From positions 18,072,719 to 18,136,718 of the forward strand of contig CM030834.1 of NCBI GenBank assembly GCA_018105865.1: 64,000 bases of DNA. Reading direction: 5' to 3'. Of this stretch, positions 1 through 59,759 are shown piece by piece; position 1 is the stretch's first letter, and the number at the start of each line of letters is the position of its first letter. The notes under the pieces were generated by a model. That model was not told the origin of the DNA. It ran no database searches and was given only the letters and a program-made list of their open reading frames with translations. Origin of the DNA: Metaphire vulgaris. Its lineage: Eukaryota; Annelida; Clitellata; Crassiclitellata; Megascolecidae. Made by a program: the position numbers and the translations under genes.

Positions 1-367
1 GTAAATTTGCTTGCCTATATTTCTCATCACATATGCAAACTTGTGGTTATGCACAATATTATATTTTTCTTCAGGCAGCCGGCCGGGTTTGCCTGCAGAA
101 CATAATTCTGAATTATGAGATGTTTTATTAGAACATAGATACTGTTTTTATACAAATATTTTATTTTACGGAGTGCTAGAAAAATCATGCAATTTGTTCA
201 TCAATTATGTGTAATATTATCTCTTGTTGAGAGTCATATATAAATGCCTAAATGAAGAACCAGCAATTTAACAACTTCTCTTATTTCTTATCAAGCAGTG
301 CTTTTCTTTCACCTGAAATTAAGGAATATTGTAAAGTAATTGCTTGTAATTTCTTTGATTTTCCCAG
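1..367. other. TMEM94 intron sequence, left edge
   Basis: AT-rich, CpG-poor sequence upstream of the first exon I can recognise. I see no coding homology or repeat here; the rest of the gene lies beyond the window. Confidence 0.5.
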
Positions 368-11748
<11,381 letters not shown>

Positions 11749-11934
11749 GCTTTCTTTCACTGCACTTTATTCCTAATTTCTTAGCCGTTGACTATTTCTT
11801 TTGAGCTTTCCTATCAGTCAATTCATTGTATAGACAATCAGGGTGTATACTTTTATATATAATACATGTGTGTGTGTGCGCGCGTGTGTGTGTGCGTATG
11901 TGTGATGTGCTTGCTCCTTAAAGACAACGAAATA

Positions 11935-12214
11935 CAGAGGCAGACCTAGGGGGCAGGGGGTACATAAGTCCCCGGGCGCCGAGGTGAGGGGGCGCCAAAA
12001 TCGGGTATTTGGGTAAGTGAAACGCACAATAAAGAAGAAGAAACAGGTGTGATGACCTTTTTTTGCTTGTCAGCACTAAATGGAGATGGGCGCCGTAAGA
12101 GCTAAGGGGCGTCGAAAACGATGTGACGACCTTTTTTTTGCTCGTCAGCAATGTTATGGGCGCCAACGGTGTGCACTTTGTCCCCGGGCGCCGCATACCC
12201 TCGGTCCGCCTCTG
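11935..12214. mobile_element. hAT-like MITE, family E
   Basis: 280-bp element with termini CAGAGGCAGACC and GGTCCGCCTCTG and a perfect 8-bp target duplication ACGAAATA (11927-11934, 12215-12222). Two copies of the shared palindromic core lie inside (about 12053-12073 and 12124-12147); the second is a perfect TGACGA...TCGTCA palindrome. Confidence 0.92.
12028..12033 (+). promoter_or_regulatory. Candidate TMEM94 poly(A) signal
   Basis: The only AATAAA I see in the first 300 bp after the TMEM94 stop; it lies inside the family E element. Position alone supports it. Confidence 0.35.
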
Positions 12215-12914
12215 ACGAAATAGTAATTCAGTACAGTACTAGGTTTTCACTGTTATCATTTAACGATTACAATATACTTGAATTTCTATGTTTTTGCAAT
12301 CCTCAAATCATTATAGAACTTTATTTTTCGAAGAGATTGTATTTGTTGGACATTTAGATGCCTAGGCTTTTTACAAATAGATGTATTATGCTACTTGATG
12401 GTTGAGTCCTTGGTCTTGGTCTTGGTCCTGGCCTTGAGGGTTGAGTCCTTGATCTTGGCCTTGAAATCAGTCAGTGACTTGGACCTTAAAAACTCATTCA
12501 AGAGGGAGCGGCAGTGCAAGCAAACGGGTGTTTATGGGACATGAGCTTAATTTAGTGATGTCTAGAGTGCTTTAGTATTTTTAGTAGGCCCAGTGAATAA
12601 GAACTCATTCAAGACTTGTACTTGTACTTGTACTTGAAGCATTGTGTACTTGCTACATCTCTGGCTACATGTACTTCAATGGTACCAGTAATGCTGTTCC
12701 TTTAGGCTATGGGCCAAGGAACTCAACGATATTTATGATGAAGCCACTGATACCATTGGAAAGTGAAGAAGGACAACAGGCTGTATAATGCAGCCATTAA
12801 TTAGAGACCTTAAAATTAAACACGGTGTTGATGGGACATTAATATGACCGATGCAAGACTATCATCTCCTTTTTTAGTGCAACTGTGATGATATTTAGAT
12901 GCTAATAGTGTCAA

Positions 12915-13020
12915 TTTTATTCGTGGTCGACAAACTGTCCGAGACAAAATGTCACGGACAAAATGTCATGTAGAAAATGTCATGGGGACAAAATGTCAGC
13001 GGAAAAATGTCAATGTCAAA
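12915..13020. repeat. Degenerate AAAATGTCA tandem repeat
   Basis: At least five copies of a GACAAAATGTCA(C/T)GG-like word within 100 bp, partly palindromic (GTCCGAGACAAAATGTCACGGAC). It resembles the terminal part of a dispersed element, but I cannot set boundaries. Confidence 0.5.
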
Positions 13021-13400
13021 AATGTTGTACTAATACTGTGACCAGGTACTTTATTTTACTGGAAATGTTGAGTCCCTCAATTTTGGAATGCAGTTTGTAC
13101 CTTGTAAAAACAGTACTTGAGGCCCTGTAGCCATCTCATAACCTCCATATCCCCTTTGCCTCATATGATAGCCGTGACTAATGATGAGTGATGACCAGTT
13201 TTAGATTTAATTGAAACTAGAATACTGTTTTATAAATTTAATTCAACCAACTGCTGTTTGCTGAAGGAACAAATGCCATAATGGATAAAGCTACAATACA
13301 CTAATTCAGAGAAGAAAAGTTTTTAAAAGTTGAAAACACTTACATTCAAACAGAAACATAAAAATGCTTTCTTGGCGAATCACAGAATTATTCTGTGATA

Positions 13401-13549
13401 GGGCTCATCCATATAGTACGTACGCAAAAAGGCCTATTTTCAACCCTCCCCCGTTGCATACACCGTACATAGGTCCTACGCAAAATGTCCAAAATCAAAC
13501 CCCTACCCCTCGAAAAGTGCGTACGTACTAGGCCTATATGGATGGACCC
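13401..13549. mobile_element. Inverted-repeat element, family M copy 1
   Basis: 149 bp, from GGGCTCATCCATATAG to CTATATGGATGGACCC, with inner GTACGTACG and CGTACGTAC. A second copy lies at 63800-63935. The ends differ from the hAT-like families and no 8-bp duplication is evident (only ATA on both sides), so this is probably a different superfamily. Confidence 0.7.
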
Positions 13550-14093
13550 ATACAAGTTCACATAAACCCTATGTACATAGCATGCAATCAGTGTTTGATA
13601 TTTTTAAACATGGGGTCGGGCTACTCCAACTCAAATTCTAGATCTACAGTGTGGGCCGGATTACTAAGAGCCGGAGTTTTTTTATCCCGAAAGAATTCAC
13701 CCTTGATCAACAGGTGCTAAGGTTAAATCGCGGTGGTAAAATTGAACAGCGCTAAACTGCGCGGTAAAACGTGGGTGTGGGGAAAGTAATGGCAACCTAC
13801 CCCAGTTTAATGGCTTATACCACACTACAGTACGTCGCTGATTGCCTTAGACCAGAGATAAGCACCAGACCCTAGCTAGCGCTCAAACTGCTGTAGAGTA
13901 CGGGTCCTACCTTTACCGTGCAAAAGCAAAACTTCTTTGATCATACGTACAGTATCTCGTGATTATCTTGATCAACTGAATCGTAATGACTTACAGCGAA
14001 AACATTCAACAAATAGGCCTACGTCGGCATTTTCTCAAACCGGGGAACGGAAGATGACAGAGTGGGTTACGCGCTGGAGCGGTAGGCCGACGG

Positions 14094-14359
14094 CAGGCAC
14101 GCCGAAGTGGGGGTGCAGGGGGTGCAGCTGCACCCCTTGGAAAATGTAGGGGTGTATTGCACCCCCTGGAAAGACGATGGTCTGCAACTCTGTTTCCTTA
14201 AACACGGGGTGCAGAGTGCAGATGATCTTTTTTGCTTGTCAAGGTATTTTTAAGGTAAAATTGAGCGTGACGACTTTTTTTGCTTGTCAAGGATTTGAAA
14301 GAAAAATTTAACTTCGGGAAAATCTGCACCCCTGAGCAAAATTCGTTCCGACGGCCCTG
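14094..14359. mobile_element. hAT-like MITE, family F copy 1
   Basis: Ends CAGGCACGCCGAAGTGGG and GTTCCGACGGCCCTG; flanks GCCGACGG and GCTGACAG match at 6 of 8. It carries several GGTGCAG/CTGCACC words and two palindromic cores (about 14221-14241 and 14268-14289). Confidence 0.75.
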
Positions 14360-14501
14360 GCTGACAGAGAGGGTTCCATGCCATTAGCGCCCCTAGTGGC
14401 TTTCACACAGGCAGTAATGCCTCCAATGCCACTTTAAATGACGCTAAATTAAGCCCAAATTGTCTTTAGAAATTTAAAAAAACTGGTTCTTTCTCTTATT
14501 T

Positions 14502-14570
<69 letters not shown>
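14502..14570. repeat. (CT)n(AT)n microsatellite
   Basis: A CT run turning directly into an AT run, downstream of the PKC gene. Confidence 0.95.
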
Positions 14571-14576
<6 letters not shown>

Positions 14577-14615
14577 CAAAATTTATCTACACTGTAGAAG
14601 ACAAATGATGAAAGG

Positions 14616-14794
14616 CAGTGTTTATTCTAGGCCTTCTCTGAAGGGGGAATCCCCCTTCAAGTTTTAAAATTCTCCTCAAAATTTTTATATGTTGGCTGGG
14701 GATGGAAATCCCCCTTCAAAGTGTGGAGACTCAGACCTTGTCCCCCAAACATTTCAAAATCACCCCAATGTCAAGGTGGCTATAATAAACACTG
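14616..14794. mobile_element. hAT-like MITE, family C copy 1
   Basis: Ends CAGTGTTTATTCTAGGCC and GGCTATAATAAACACTG; target duplication GATGAAAG (14607-14614 and 14795-14802, with one extra G on the left). It lies in the probable PKC 3' UTR and contains no palindromic core, unlike copies 2 and 3. Confidence 0.88.
14621..14626 (-). promoter_or_regulatory. Candidate PKC poly(A) signal inside MITE end
   Basis: AATAAA on the - strand about 290 bp after the PKC stop codon, formed by the terminal repeat of the family C element. It is the nearest such hexamer I see downstream. Confidence 0.4.
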
Positions 14795-14914
14795 GATGAA
14801 AGTGACATTGAGTGGGTTAAGTCAGTCAATGCTTTGAGGAATGAATGATGATCAAAATCTCGTCGACGATGGACGAAAGTAAGTAAGATTTGAGAAACTG
14901 ATCGGAATTTGGCT

Positions 14915-51301
<36,387 letters not shown>

Positions 51302-51387
51302 CTGAAAAAAGCAACAACGACATCGTCGTCAATAGAATTAGGAGGACGGATGGACGGCAACGGCTAATTAAATGACAACAGAAAGGA

Positions 51388-51421
51388 GAGACAGAGACAG
51401 GGACAGAGACAGAGACAGAGA

Positions 51422-51454
<33 letters not shown>

Positions 51455-51712
51455 GGACAGAGACAGAGAGAGACAGACAGAGACAGAGACAGACAGAGAC
51501 AGAGACAGACAGAGACAGAGACGGACAGACAGCGACAGCGATATACAGAGAAGAGAGAGAGAAAGAGAGACAGAGACAGAGACAGAGACGGACAGACAGC
51601 GACAGCGATATACAGAGAAGAGAGAGAGAAAGAGAGAGGGGAGAGAGAGAGGGAGAGAGAGAGGAGAGAGAGAGAGAGAGAGAGAGAAGAGAGAAAGAAA
51701 GAGAGAGAGAGC
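51388..51712. repeat. GA/GACA tract with an internal duplication
   Basis: The words GACGGACAGACAGCGACAGC and GATATACAGAGAAGAGAG occur twice, about 66 bp apart, inside a GA-rich tract. This points to recent slippage or duplication. Confidence 0.93.
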
Positions 51713-52984
51713 TGTTGATGGCGTCTGTGGTGCAGAGACAGAAAAGTATGTCAAATGCACTAATGAACATTGGCGTAACCACAGGGGTGCACGGAGTGAG
51801 GGGTCAGCCCCATTCGGAATCAGAACCAGTCGCAAGATTTGTTCAAAACCAGTGAGTAGTTGGCGGGGGAGGACCGGGCGGGTGGGGTCGTATTAGATCG
51901 AGGAATACGCATAATTGAGCAGACTTTTAAGCGTTTGAGACGACGACTTTTTGAGCGTCAAGACTTTTGTCGGACCGAAAAATGTCGAAGTGCCCTCTAT
52001 TCTGGAAAGAATAGAAATTAGAAGGCAATTATTAGGCGCAGTGCCGCACTTATGTCCACGTGCATTTTACATTTCTATGTTCTTGATGTCTAATTTTTGA
52101 TTGCTGAGTCTAGCGGTATTTTCCTGAGGGACGCCAGTGCAACATAGTCTAGTCCCGTACGGGTGCTATAGAAATTAACGTGCCATTGCGCAATATCTAT
52201 TCGACCGCTTACCCTACAGAATAGTCACTTTCTCAGTAGTCACTGGTAGAGCTGGGGGTTGTACCCCACGCCACCCTCCATATTTCAGCTTTTCCCAAGG
52301 TAACAATAGTGAACGACCTTTTTCTCGTCAGGCTTTTTCAGTTTTTTTAGAAGTTGGGAAGTTGGCGGTCACTGACCAGGGCATAAACAACCCCAACACC
52401 CAGTTTTTCCGTTTAGAACAGCGGTATTTGCTTCTGCTTTCCAGGCTGCTGCTGCTGCTGACGAGACGATCTCCTAATGACAACAAGTAATTTCAACTGT
52501 TTCTCGGCGGGTTTAACAGCTTAGACACTAATAGACAGCTGATGGACGTTGACGCTTGAAGACACTGCGTTACGGGTCCAAAGGTGAAAACGGTACAGCG
52601 CTAAGCTTTCACGGGTAAAACGGCGGTCACGGCGGAAGGCTAAGAGAAGAGAGATCGCACAGGAAATGACGAAGACCCAGGTGACACTCAGGAGGTTGCA
52701 TCCTGTTTCCGGCAGACAACGATTGTCGACTCAGATGAGACGTACAGAAGCTGCGATCGAAAGCCCTGCGAGCGAGGCTCAAGATTCAGAGGACGATATG
52801 CACAGTGCGATCGGATGATGATATGATAGCTTGGTGATCGTGCTGTTAGACAGTGAGTTAGAGCAATAATAGACGTACCTTGGCCTGTGAAATGCCATTC
52901 GTCAACGTTTTGCGCTGAATTTTACCTTCACACATTCTCCCTCGGCTTAGAGGCCCTTAAGAGCTGCATGGTGAAGATGGGCAT

Positions 52985-53153
52985 CAGCGTTTTATCCAGG
53001 TCTGTTAGGGAAGACTCCTAAAAGACATCAAAATCCCCCACCCAAACAAATTTCAGCACTGACACAAATTTTTGCATTGAACTATGTCTCTTCCCTTCCA
53101 ACCAAGTCACCCCACCCCCGCCCCCAAAGGTCTGAAGTCTTTATAAAACACTG
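52985..53153. mobile_element. Inverted-repeat element, family K copy 2
   Basis: Ends CAGCGTTTTATCCAGGTC and GTCTTTATAAAACACTG; flanks ATGGGCAT and CTGGACAT match at 5 of 8. It shares TATGTCTCTTCCC and the CCCC-rich right part with the copy at 45680. Confidence 0.7.
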
Positions 53154-53196
53154 CTGGACATTACCTCAAAACAGTCCTCTTATGCTAATAGACATG

Positions 53197-53238
<42 letters not shown>

Positions 53239-53775
53239 AGTCTCTCAGTGCTGCTGCTTGTATTTCGTTTTCTTCGCTAATCCATCGTAACACTGTGAAA
53301 CTCTAAAGACAACGCTAAAGTCAGCCACGAGACTTCACAGAAACATCGGTTTCTATCCGAGAAAGAAATCTATCATTGCAGCAGCACTACAGCCTATATA
53401 CCCACAATCCATTAATCGTCTTCGGATTCTGCACAAAACGACAACGAAACTTCTCTTTCATCTATATATGACGTATCTGTTCCATAATAATAGATGCTGC
53501 AAGCGGAGAGTTCGAATGGCGCGGGATACGGAATAGGGGTGGGGTGGGTGGGGGGTGCAGTGCTTGAGATCCAGTGGAAAGGCAAACATCGTGCAAATAA
53601 TCTCCTTGGAAAACTGGATGAGAAGAAAGCTTCACTTCAAATAACTGAGGAATGGTCAATTCGGAAATCCTTTTAAACGACGATCCGCAACAAATGGCAG
53701 AACATTCATCAAGCACACTGCGCTGGCTGCGTCGCTGCTTTCTCCGACGACTTCAATGTTTCGTGTGCGCGTGTT

Positions 53776-53798
53776 TGTGAGTGTGTGGGTGTGTGTGT

Positions 53799-53849
<51 letters not shown>
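53776..53849. repeat. (GT)n microsatellite
   Basis: GT run with a few GAG interruptions; a CT run lies at 53193-53234. Confidence 0.95.
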
Positions 53850-53851
<2 letters not shown>

Positions 53852-53954
53852 GGGGCATGGGCTAATAGCTATTGGCCAGTAATTGATATTTAATACAATC
53901 AAAATGGTTTTCGTTTACAAGAGTTTGTCGTTGGTAAGCTGACGGCGTCATCAT

Positions 53955-53986
<32 letters not shown>

Positions 53987-55136
53987 GCGCCTGATCAATA
54001 CTGTCTGTCGCTCATCATCTTTTCGGTCGCGCTAAAACCCGGGGGCAGTTCCTGAAGGCAAGTAAGTGAACGGGCGGCGAAGAACTCTACGCGAATGCGG
54101 CACGATGATGATAATCCATCGCCGCTGTGCGCGTCGATGCGAAAACGCACCCGCTGTGCAGAAAATGCACCCGCGGGCGCCGCCACAGCACGCGGCGGGG
54201 ATCGATGCCGGACCTACGAGCAAAGGGGAAGGGTCTTGGGGAGGGAGGGAGGGAGGGGAGGGAGGGAAAAAAAGACGCGTCAGGGAACGAGGAATGCTTC
54301 GACTGAGAGAGAAAAAAAATTTAAAAGCGGATGTCAAATTGTCAATACGTGACGCTACCCGTCATGCCCACCGATTCCGGTTGACGGAACTTCCGAGAGA
54401 GGGCCGCGCCGCCATTAACAGCGTAGAACACATGTCCGGCCGAATTAGACAGACAAGAAGACAAACACACAGACCCAGAGAGAGACAGAAGAGCATATGT
54501 AAGGAGAGAGAAAGGGAGAGAGAGAACGAGAGCGAGAGAAAGAGAGGGGGATGAGAGAGAGAGAGAGATGTGCCTACAGATGCGTCGGCCTATAGGACTA
54601 GGAGAGGAAGAAGGGACAGACAGACAGAGAGACGGATGGAGAGACAGAGAGACGGATGGAGAGACAGGGAGACAGGATGAGACATACAGTGGCAGCCTCC
54701 TGTGCACAATGGGCTTACAAAACATTTGGAAATACGTCATAGATGGAATTAATTAATTTGAGCGAAATACCATTTATATGGAAATGAAGGTAATGAGGAG
54801 AAGAAGATCGCAAAATATGAAAACAAGCAACTGGGATCGGTGACGATAGTGATCTTCATTCTCCACTTGGCTTACGAAGTTGGATTAAAATTCGAACACA
54901 GAGATTGGATGGCATGCAGCATACATAAATTATCTATGAGAAAATCAGAAACTGATAGCATGCCACCAATCCACCATCAGTTCTGCATAGTTCCCACTTT
55001 CTCAGTCTCAACAAATAACGTAGGCACTAAAAATTACATCATTTCGGTATGGTCAGTATTAATTAAGATGTTAAGCAGAAAACATTCTTTTGAAATCGTA
55101 TCGGCTCAAGGAGGATCATTCATATATAATTATTAG

Positions 55137-55164
55137 GCTCACACACACACACACACACACACAC

Positions 55165-55214
<50 letters not shown>

Positions 55215-55223
55215 TATATGAAA
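55137..55223. repeat. (CA)n(AT)n microsatellite
   Basis: CA run turning into AT run; a second AT run at 55692-55728. Confidence 0.95.
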
Positions 55224-55312
55224 TATCTAGCTGACTAGCCAGAGTTAGTCTACAGTGTACACTGCTTTAAATCGACTTCATTTCCAGCGTTTTTCTCCAC
55301 CTGGAACTCTCC

Positions 55313-55610
55313 GGAGCGGTTCTCAACCTGTGGGTCGCGACCTCCACGGGGGTCGAATGACGATTTGCCAGGGGATCGCCCACCATCAGAACTCTCTTTG
55401 TCTTGTTATTGTAAAAAAATTCCTCTGGTAGTTAGATGTACTTATAATTGTCATTCGAGGATAGACATGGAGACAATTAAATAATAACGATTTCAAACAT
55501 TTTTATTGTCGTAGCATTATTATTTTTAACAGTCGACAAGAAAACAATTTAACCGTTGGGGTCATTATCATGGGTAATTGAATTAAATATATAAAGGTTG
55601 AGAACCGCTG
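55313..55610. mobile_element. Non-autonomous hAT-like element (family N)
   Basis: Left end AGCGGTTCTCAACCTGTGGG followed by TCGCGACC; right end AGGTTGAGAACCGCTG. The CAGNGGTTCTCAA terminus with a nearby GTCGCGACC is a pattern I know from hAT/Charlie-type elements of other animals. No clean 8-bp duplication. Confidence 0.75.
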
Positions 55611-55689
55611 ATCTACACTGTAGTAGATCTTGAAGGATCGAAAGACGACAACATTTTTACATTAATAGACAAGAACTGTTTATCATTAG

Positions 55690-55727
<38 letters not shown>

Positions 55728-55918
55728 TTCCAATGAGTGAGAAGATCTTTTCAGTGAGGTCAACCGCGTAGAAATTCTCACGATTAACGTTTTGAATTTC
55801 GTCGTAGTCATCGTAGATGTGTTTGAATAATATTATAGTTAGGGGTCGTCCATATTGGAAGTATTCACTCAATCCAACCCAACCAAACATCAAGTAACCA
55901 AAATCGGCAGGTTAATCC

Positions 55919-56089
55919 CAGTGGCGGCTCCAGGATTTGGCAAGTGGGGGGGGCGTTGGGGTGGCAACTTCTAATCATGGGGGCCAACCATTTGTTGTTA
56001 GGTATGTAGTATTAAGTATAGGGTTCCAACAGGGGGAGCACTCAATAGGGGCACGCCCCCTGCTAGCCCTCCCTGTGGAGCCGCCACTG
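55919..56089. mobile_element. hAT-like MITE, family A copy 6
   Basis: Ends CAGTGGCGGCTCCAGG and TGTGGAGCCGCCACTG; 8-bp duplication GGTTAATC (55910-55917, one extra C on the left; 56090-56097). Confidence 0.94.
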
Positions 56090-56645
56090 GGTTAATCGGC
56101 AGGCAACAATTGGTGCATAAAATGCGCATTAAACGAGTTTTGACTAATTAATATCTCGAAATCTAGACTGACGGGCTTCGCCTTACATGTAGTGTAAAAT
56201 AGATCAAATGTATAGCATGGGCACAATTGTACTGTATTTATTCAAATTATTTTGCATAGCATTTGTTTAGGCCTATAGTCAATGGTACCCAACCCACCAT
56301 TCTTGCCTAAGTTTCTGATCCAACCCACGGGTTAACCCAACCCATGGCCATCTCTCAGACAGACAGACAGACAGACAGGCAGGCAGACAGACAGACAGAC
56401 AAAATGAATGAACCCTCGAACGAATAGAAGACCTGGAAATTTGATTTCTATAAAAGCAAACGCGATCCGATGGAAGCGCCGTGTTAACGCGTAATCCAAT
56501 GACATTGACCTTATGTCTTCTGCAATAAAACTGGAATCAGATATCTGCTTCTTCTATATCAACAATCGAGATGACTTCCTCTGCGACCCGATTTCTTCTT
56601 CTCTGCGTCTGTTAGCTTGGTGCTGAAGCTTGACAGGTTGTATGT

Positions 56646-56871
<226 letters not shown>

Positions 56872-57165
56872 TTGCTTCTCTCCGCCACTGAATCCACTAC
56901 GTTTTGGAAACCAGGACGTTGGCAAAAAATGTCGTGTCACGAAATAGTCTGTGGTTTGGACGAGCTGAAGATTGGAGACGCGTTTTGGTGGCCAGGTTGA
57001 TTTTTTGCTCGAATTTTCGAAATCAGCCGACACGCTTTTAATCAATTGAAAGCGAGCGAAAAATCTCGATACTTTTTCGGCTTAAATTTATCAACGCGCC
57101 GAATTTTTGAAACTAGCATTTTGCGGTCATTTGTTTGACACTTTATTCGGCGGCTGATCACGTGC

Positions 57166-57370
<205 letters not shown>

Positions 57371-57805
57371 GGCGGCAAGATTCGTCTCACAACTTCTCTA
57401 TAGTGATTCATTGAGAAGTCAATCATCGAATCAGTGAATCACTTGATGCATCGTTGACAGTCAACGGATGACCCACTGATGGTAGATTACTGACCGGTCA
57501 TTACAGAGGGTGAATTAGTCATTTAGTTAGTCAGAAGAATCGAATGCAGTATTTACGTAAACTTACGTAGCCTAAGTATGTCAGTGATTATGGTCGAGCC
57601 AAGTCCCATATAATATAACGAATGAATCATTGCGCTCTGCTTGGTCGGCGCGTCAGTTATTCTTTTTAATGGGGAAAATGTGAATTGGTTGAAAGGTAAA
57701 TCAGTGAGAGCCTGTTGAACTTCCAAAGACCTGTTGAACCGACTGAACATTTTAACCTTCGCCGTGGCCACTGCGCCATAAAAATGACCTCGATAATAAT
57801 AATAA

Positions 57806-58630
57806 TGTGGCGAACCGGGCCTATCGAGGTTCCTACGCCTCCTAACTCAAGATGGCTCCGCCCGGTTCGGCGCACACGGGGCTATGACTCACTTAAGGCA
57901 CGTGGTCGTTCGTCTTAGCTTTTTGGCTAAGATCTCAGGCTCTCTTACCACCACTTGCACTACGCGCACTTTACCTGCACTCCGTTCCTATATTCCACAC
58001 TTAATCCCTCTCTCAATGTATCCTCTTTCCTCTCCCTTAACTCTCCGTGCACCTTACTCCTCTCCGTGCACCTTACCTTTCACTGTGCACCTTACCTCTC
58101 CTCGTGCACCTTACCTCTTACCATACTGCCTTACTCTCAGTGCCTTGCACCGCACCTCTCGCAATGCACCTCCGCAATGCACCTCTCTCCTCTCTCAATG
58201 CACCTCTCTCTCTGCACTTAATCTCAAGGGTGCTTCCTTAACCTCAGGGTGCACTCTTCCTACGGATGCATAGGGTGCATAGTGCACTATCCAAAACACA
58301 TATACGCACCTTTCCCTTCTCTCTCACACGCCGCCTCGGCCATCGGTCCTGATCTGTGGCAAAACCGGCTATTTATACGATTTCTGCCGGCCACTAACGC
58401 GTGCACTCATCTCACTAGCTCGCACTCATCGCTGCTCTTTAATTGCTGCGCGCTATACATTAATTGCCTATCTCTTAGCCTTACTGCTCTACTCGGTTAA
58501 TCTATCATTATTATATTGGGCCTATCTACCTATGCGGGCGGCTACCTGTCAAAGGATTAAGCTCATGAATTATTAATGGCTCACTTGTCTATTGCTACTA
58601 AGAGTTCTACGCTCGTCTAAATTCGCTACA
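57806..58630 (-). repeat. 3' LTR
   Basis: 825 bp, TG...CA bounded. Compared with the other LTR it shows hardly any substitutions but many small indels and a different number of GTGCAC-type units. Confidence 0.92.
58369..58377 (-). promoter_or_regulatory. LTR TATA box (3' LTR)
   Basis: TATAAATAG on the - strand within GGCAGAAATCGTATAAATAG; conserved in both LTRs. Confidence 0.6.
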
Positions 58631-58937
58631 CCACCCCGGACTTATTGCAGGGATGGACCCCATCCTCATTTATTCGTAACAGAACTGTGTGAATCTCTAG
58701 CGTGTTAACATTCAGTTTATGCAGTACATAATCAGAGCGTTTTACAGTAACAGCAATTAATGCAATTAAACAAGTACAATTATGCAATAAATCATCATTA
58801 ATGTCCTTTTAAACAAGCACACAACTAACCGACATCAGAGTTATAAACAGTTAATTATTAAACAACACATCATATTTAAACAACAGAAGTCCTTCTGTTC
58901 TTCTTTTACTCTTCGTCGGAAGAGGTATATACGATCA

Positions 58938-59739
58938 TCAGTGAATCCTCCGAATCCGATAATTGAAGATCCTTCTGTACATCCACTGGAGGTCCGATAA
59001 ATTCTTCCGCATCCGCTTTAATTTTCTCGTCTTCTGCGTGTGTTCCGATTCTCGATCCGCTGGCAGTTCTGGTGTTATCCTCTCCGACTCCGATTTATCT
59101 TGGGTCCGGCTGCTTCTCTGCTTCTTCGATTGATGTCGCTGCTTCTGTTCCAGCAGGCCAGCTCCTTGGTGTGTCTCCATGACGCAACGGGTAATGTGCT
59201 TTTATAATCCCCCGAAGCAACCTTGGCTCAAGATCCGGGCATTCTCTCCTCCCGACGTTGGAAACACTAGTCGACGCCGTTGGTTCCGGTGCGTTTATCG
59301 CGTCGGACGCCGTCATAAACAACTGAACCGGACTCTTTGGATCTGCTGGTCTTTGGCACGCCTTCTTGATGTTACTTAAACTCCTCTTCATAGGTGTGAA
59401 TCTCACATTTGTTCCTTTCCGTTTCTCCAACGGGTGTTCAGGTGTTGAAAGAGATCCTCCACTAGTCGCGGCTTCCCATATCGGCAGTGGGTTATCGATG
59501 TTATGCTCTTCTTCCATGTGTCGAATCACATGGTACTTGGAACTCTTCTTAACGACATGCACCCATGTACTAACTTCAACAGGAGTCCTTGCGAGTACCC
59601 CGGACTTAATCTCAGCGTTATCTCCGGAGCTCTTCTCTCGTCCGTTAGCCGGCGTAGTCTCTCCTAGTTGCACACGTCTGCACTGAGGCGCCCAATTGAT
59701 TCCTCGATGGAATCCTTTTGGGACCCATCCGCACTTCAC
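58938..59739 (-). pseudogene. Unassigned retrotransposon frame(s) downstream of protease
   Basis: A 214-codon frame (59095-59739) followed by a second frame (58938-59180) in another register. It is rich in Lys/Arg/Ser/Glu, with a short VIRHMEEEHN segment recalling half of a zinc finger but without paired cysteines. I do not recognise it. It sits where pol should begin and may be a residual reading of deleted pol or an extra protein. Confidence 0.5.
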
Positions 59740-59759
59740 CAGTCTTAAAATGCACTTCG

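Larger units (their letters stand above)
11749..14914. other. Convergent intergenic region
   Basis: Lies between the TMEM94 stop (+) and the PKC stop (-), so it contains both 3' UTRs. Inserted elements occupy 11935-12214, 13401-13549, 14094-14359 and 14616-14794, and a (CT)n(AT)n tract sits at 14502-14570. No further gene is visible. Confidence 0.7.

Noticed and set aside
52891..52926. Possible upstream PKC exon (donor CAAG|GTACGT on the - strand; reads QNVDEWHFTGQ into VCYF)
   Set aside because: The phase and donor fit, but the peptide lacks the conserved zinc-ligand cysteines of C1A and does not match the WGFGKQGFQCQ segment; an upstream stop requires an unsupported acceptor.
53995..54337. 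GC-rich patch as a PKC first exon or CpG-island promoter
   Set aside because: No ATG-led frame matches a PKC N-terminus and no donor joins to exon 51216-51301; kept only as a base-composition remark.
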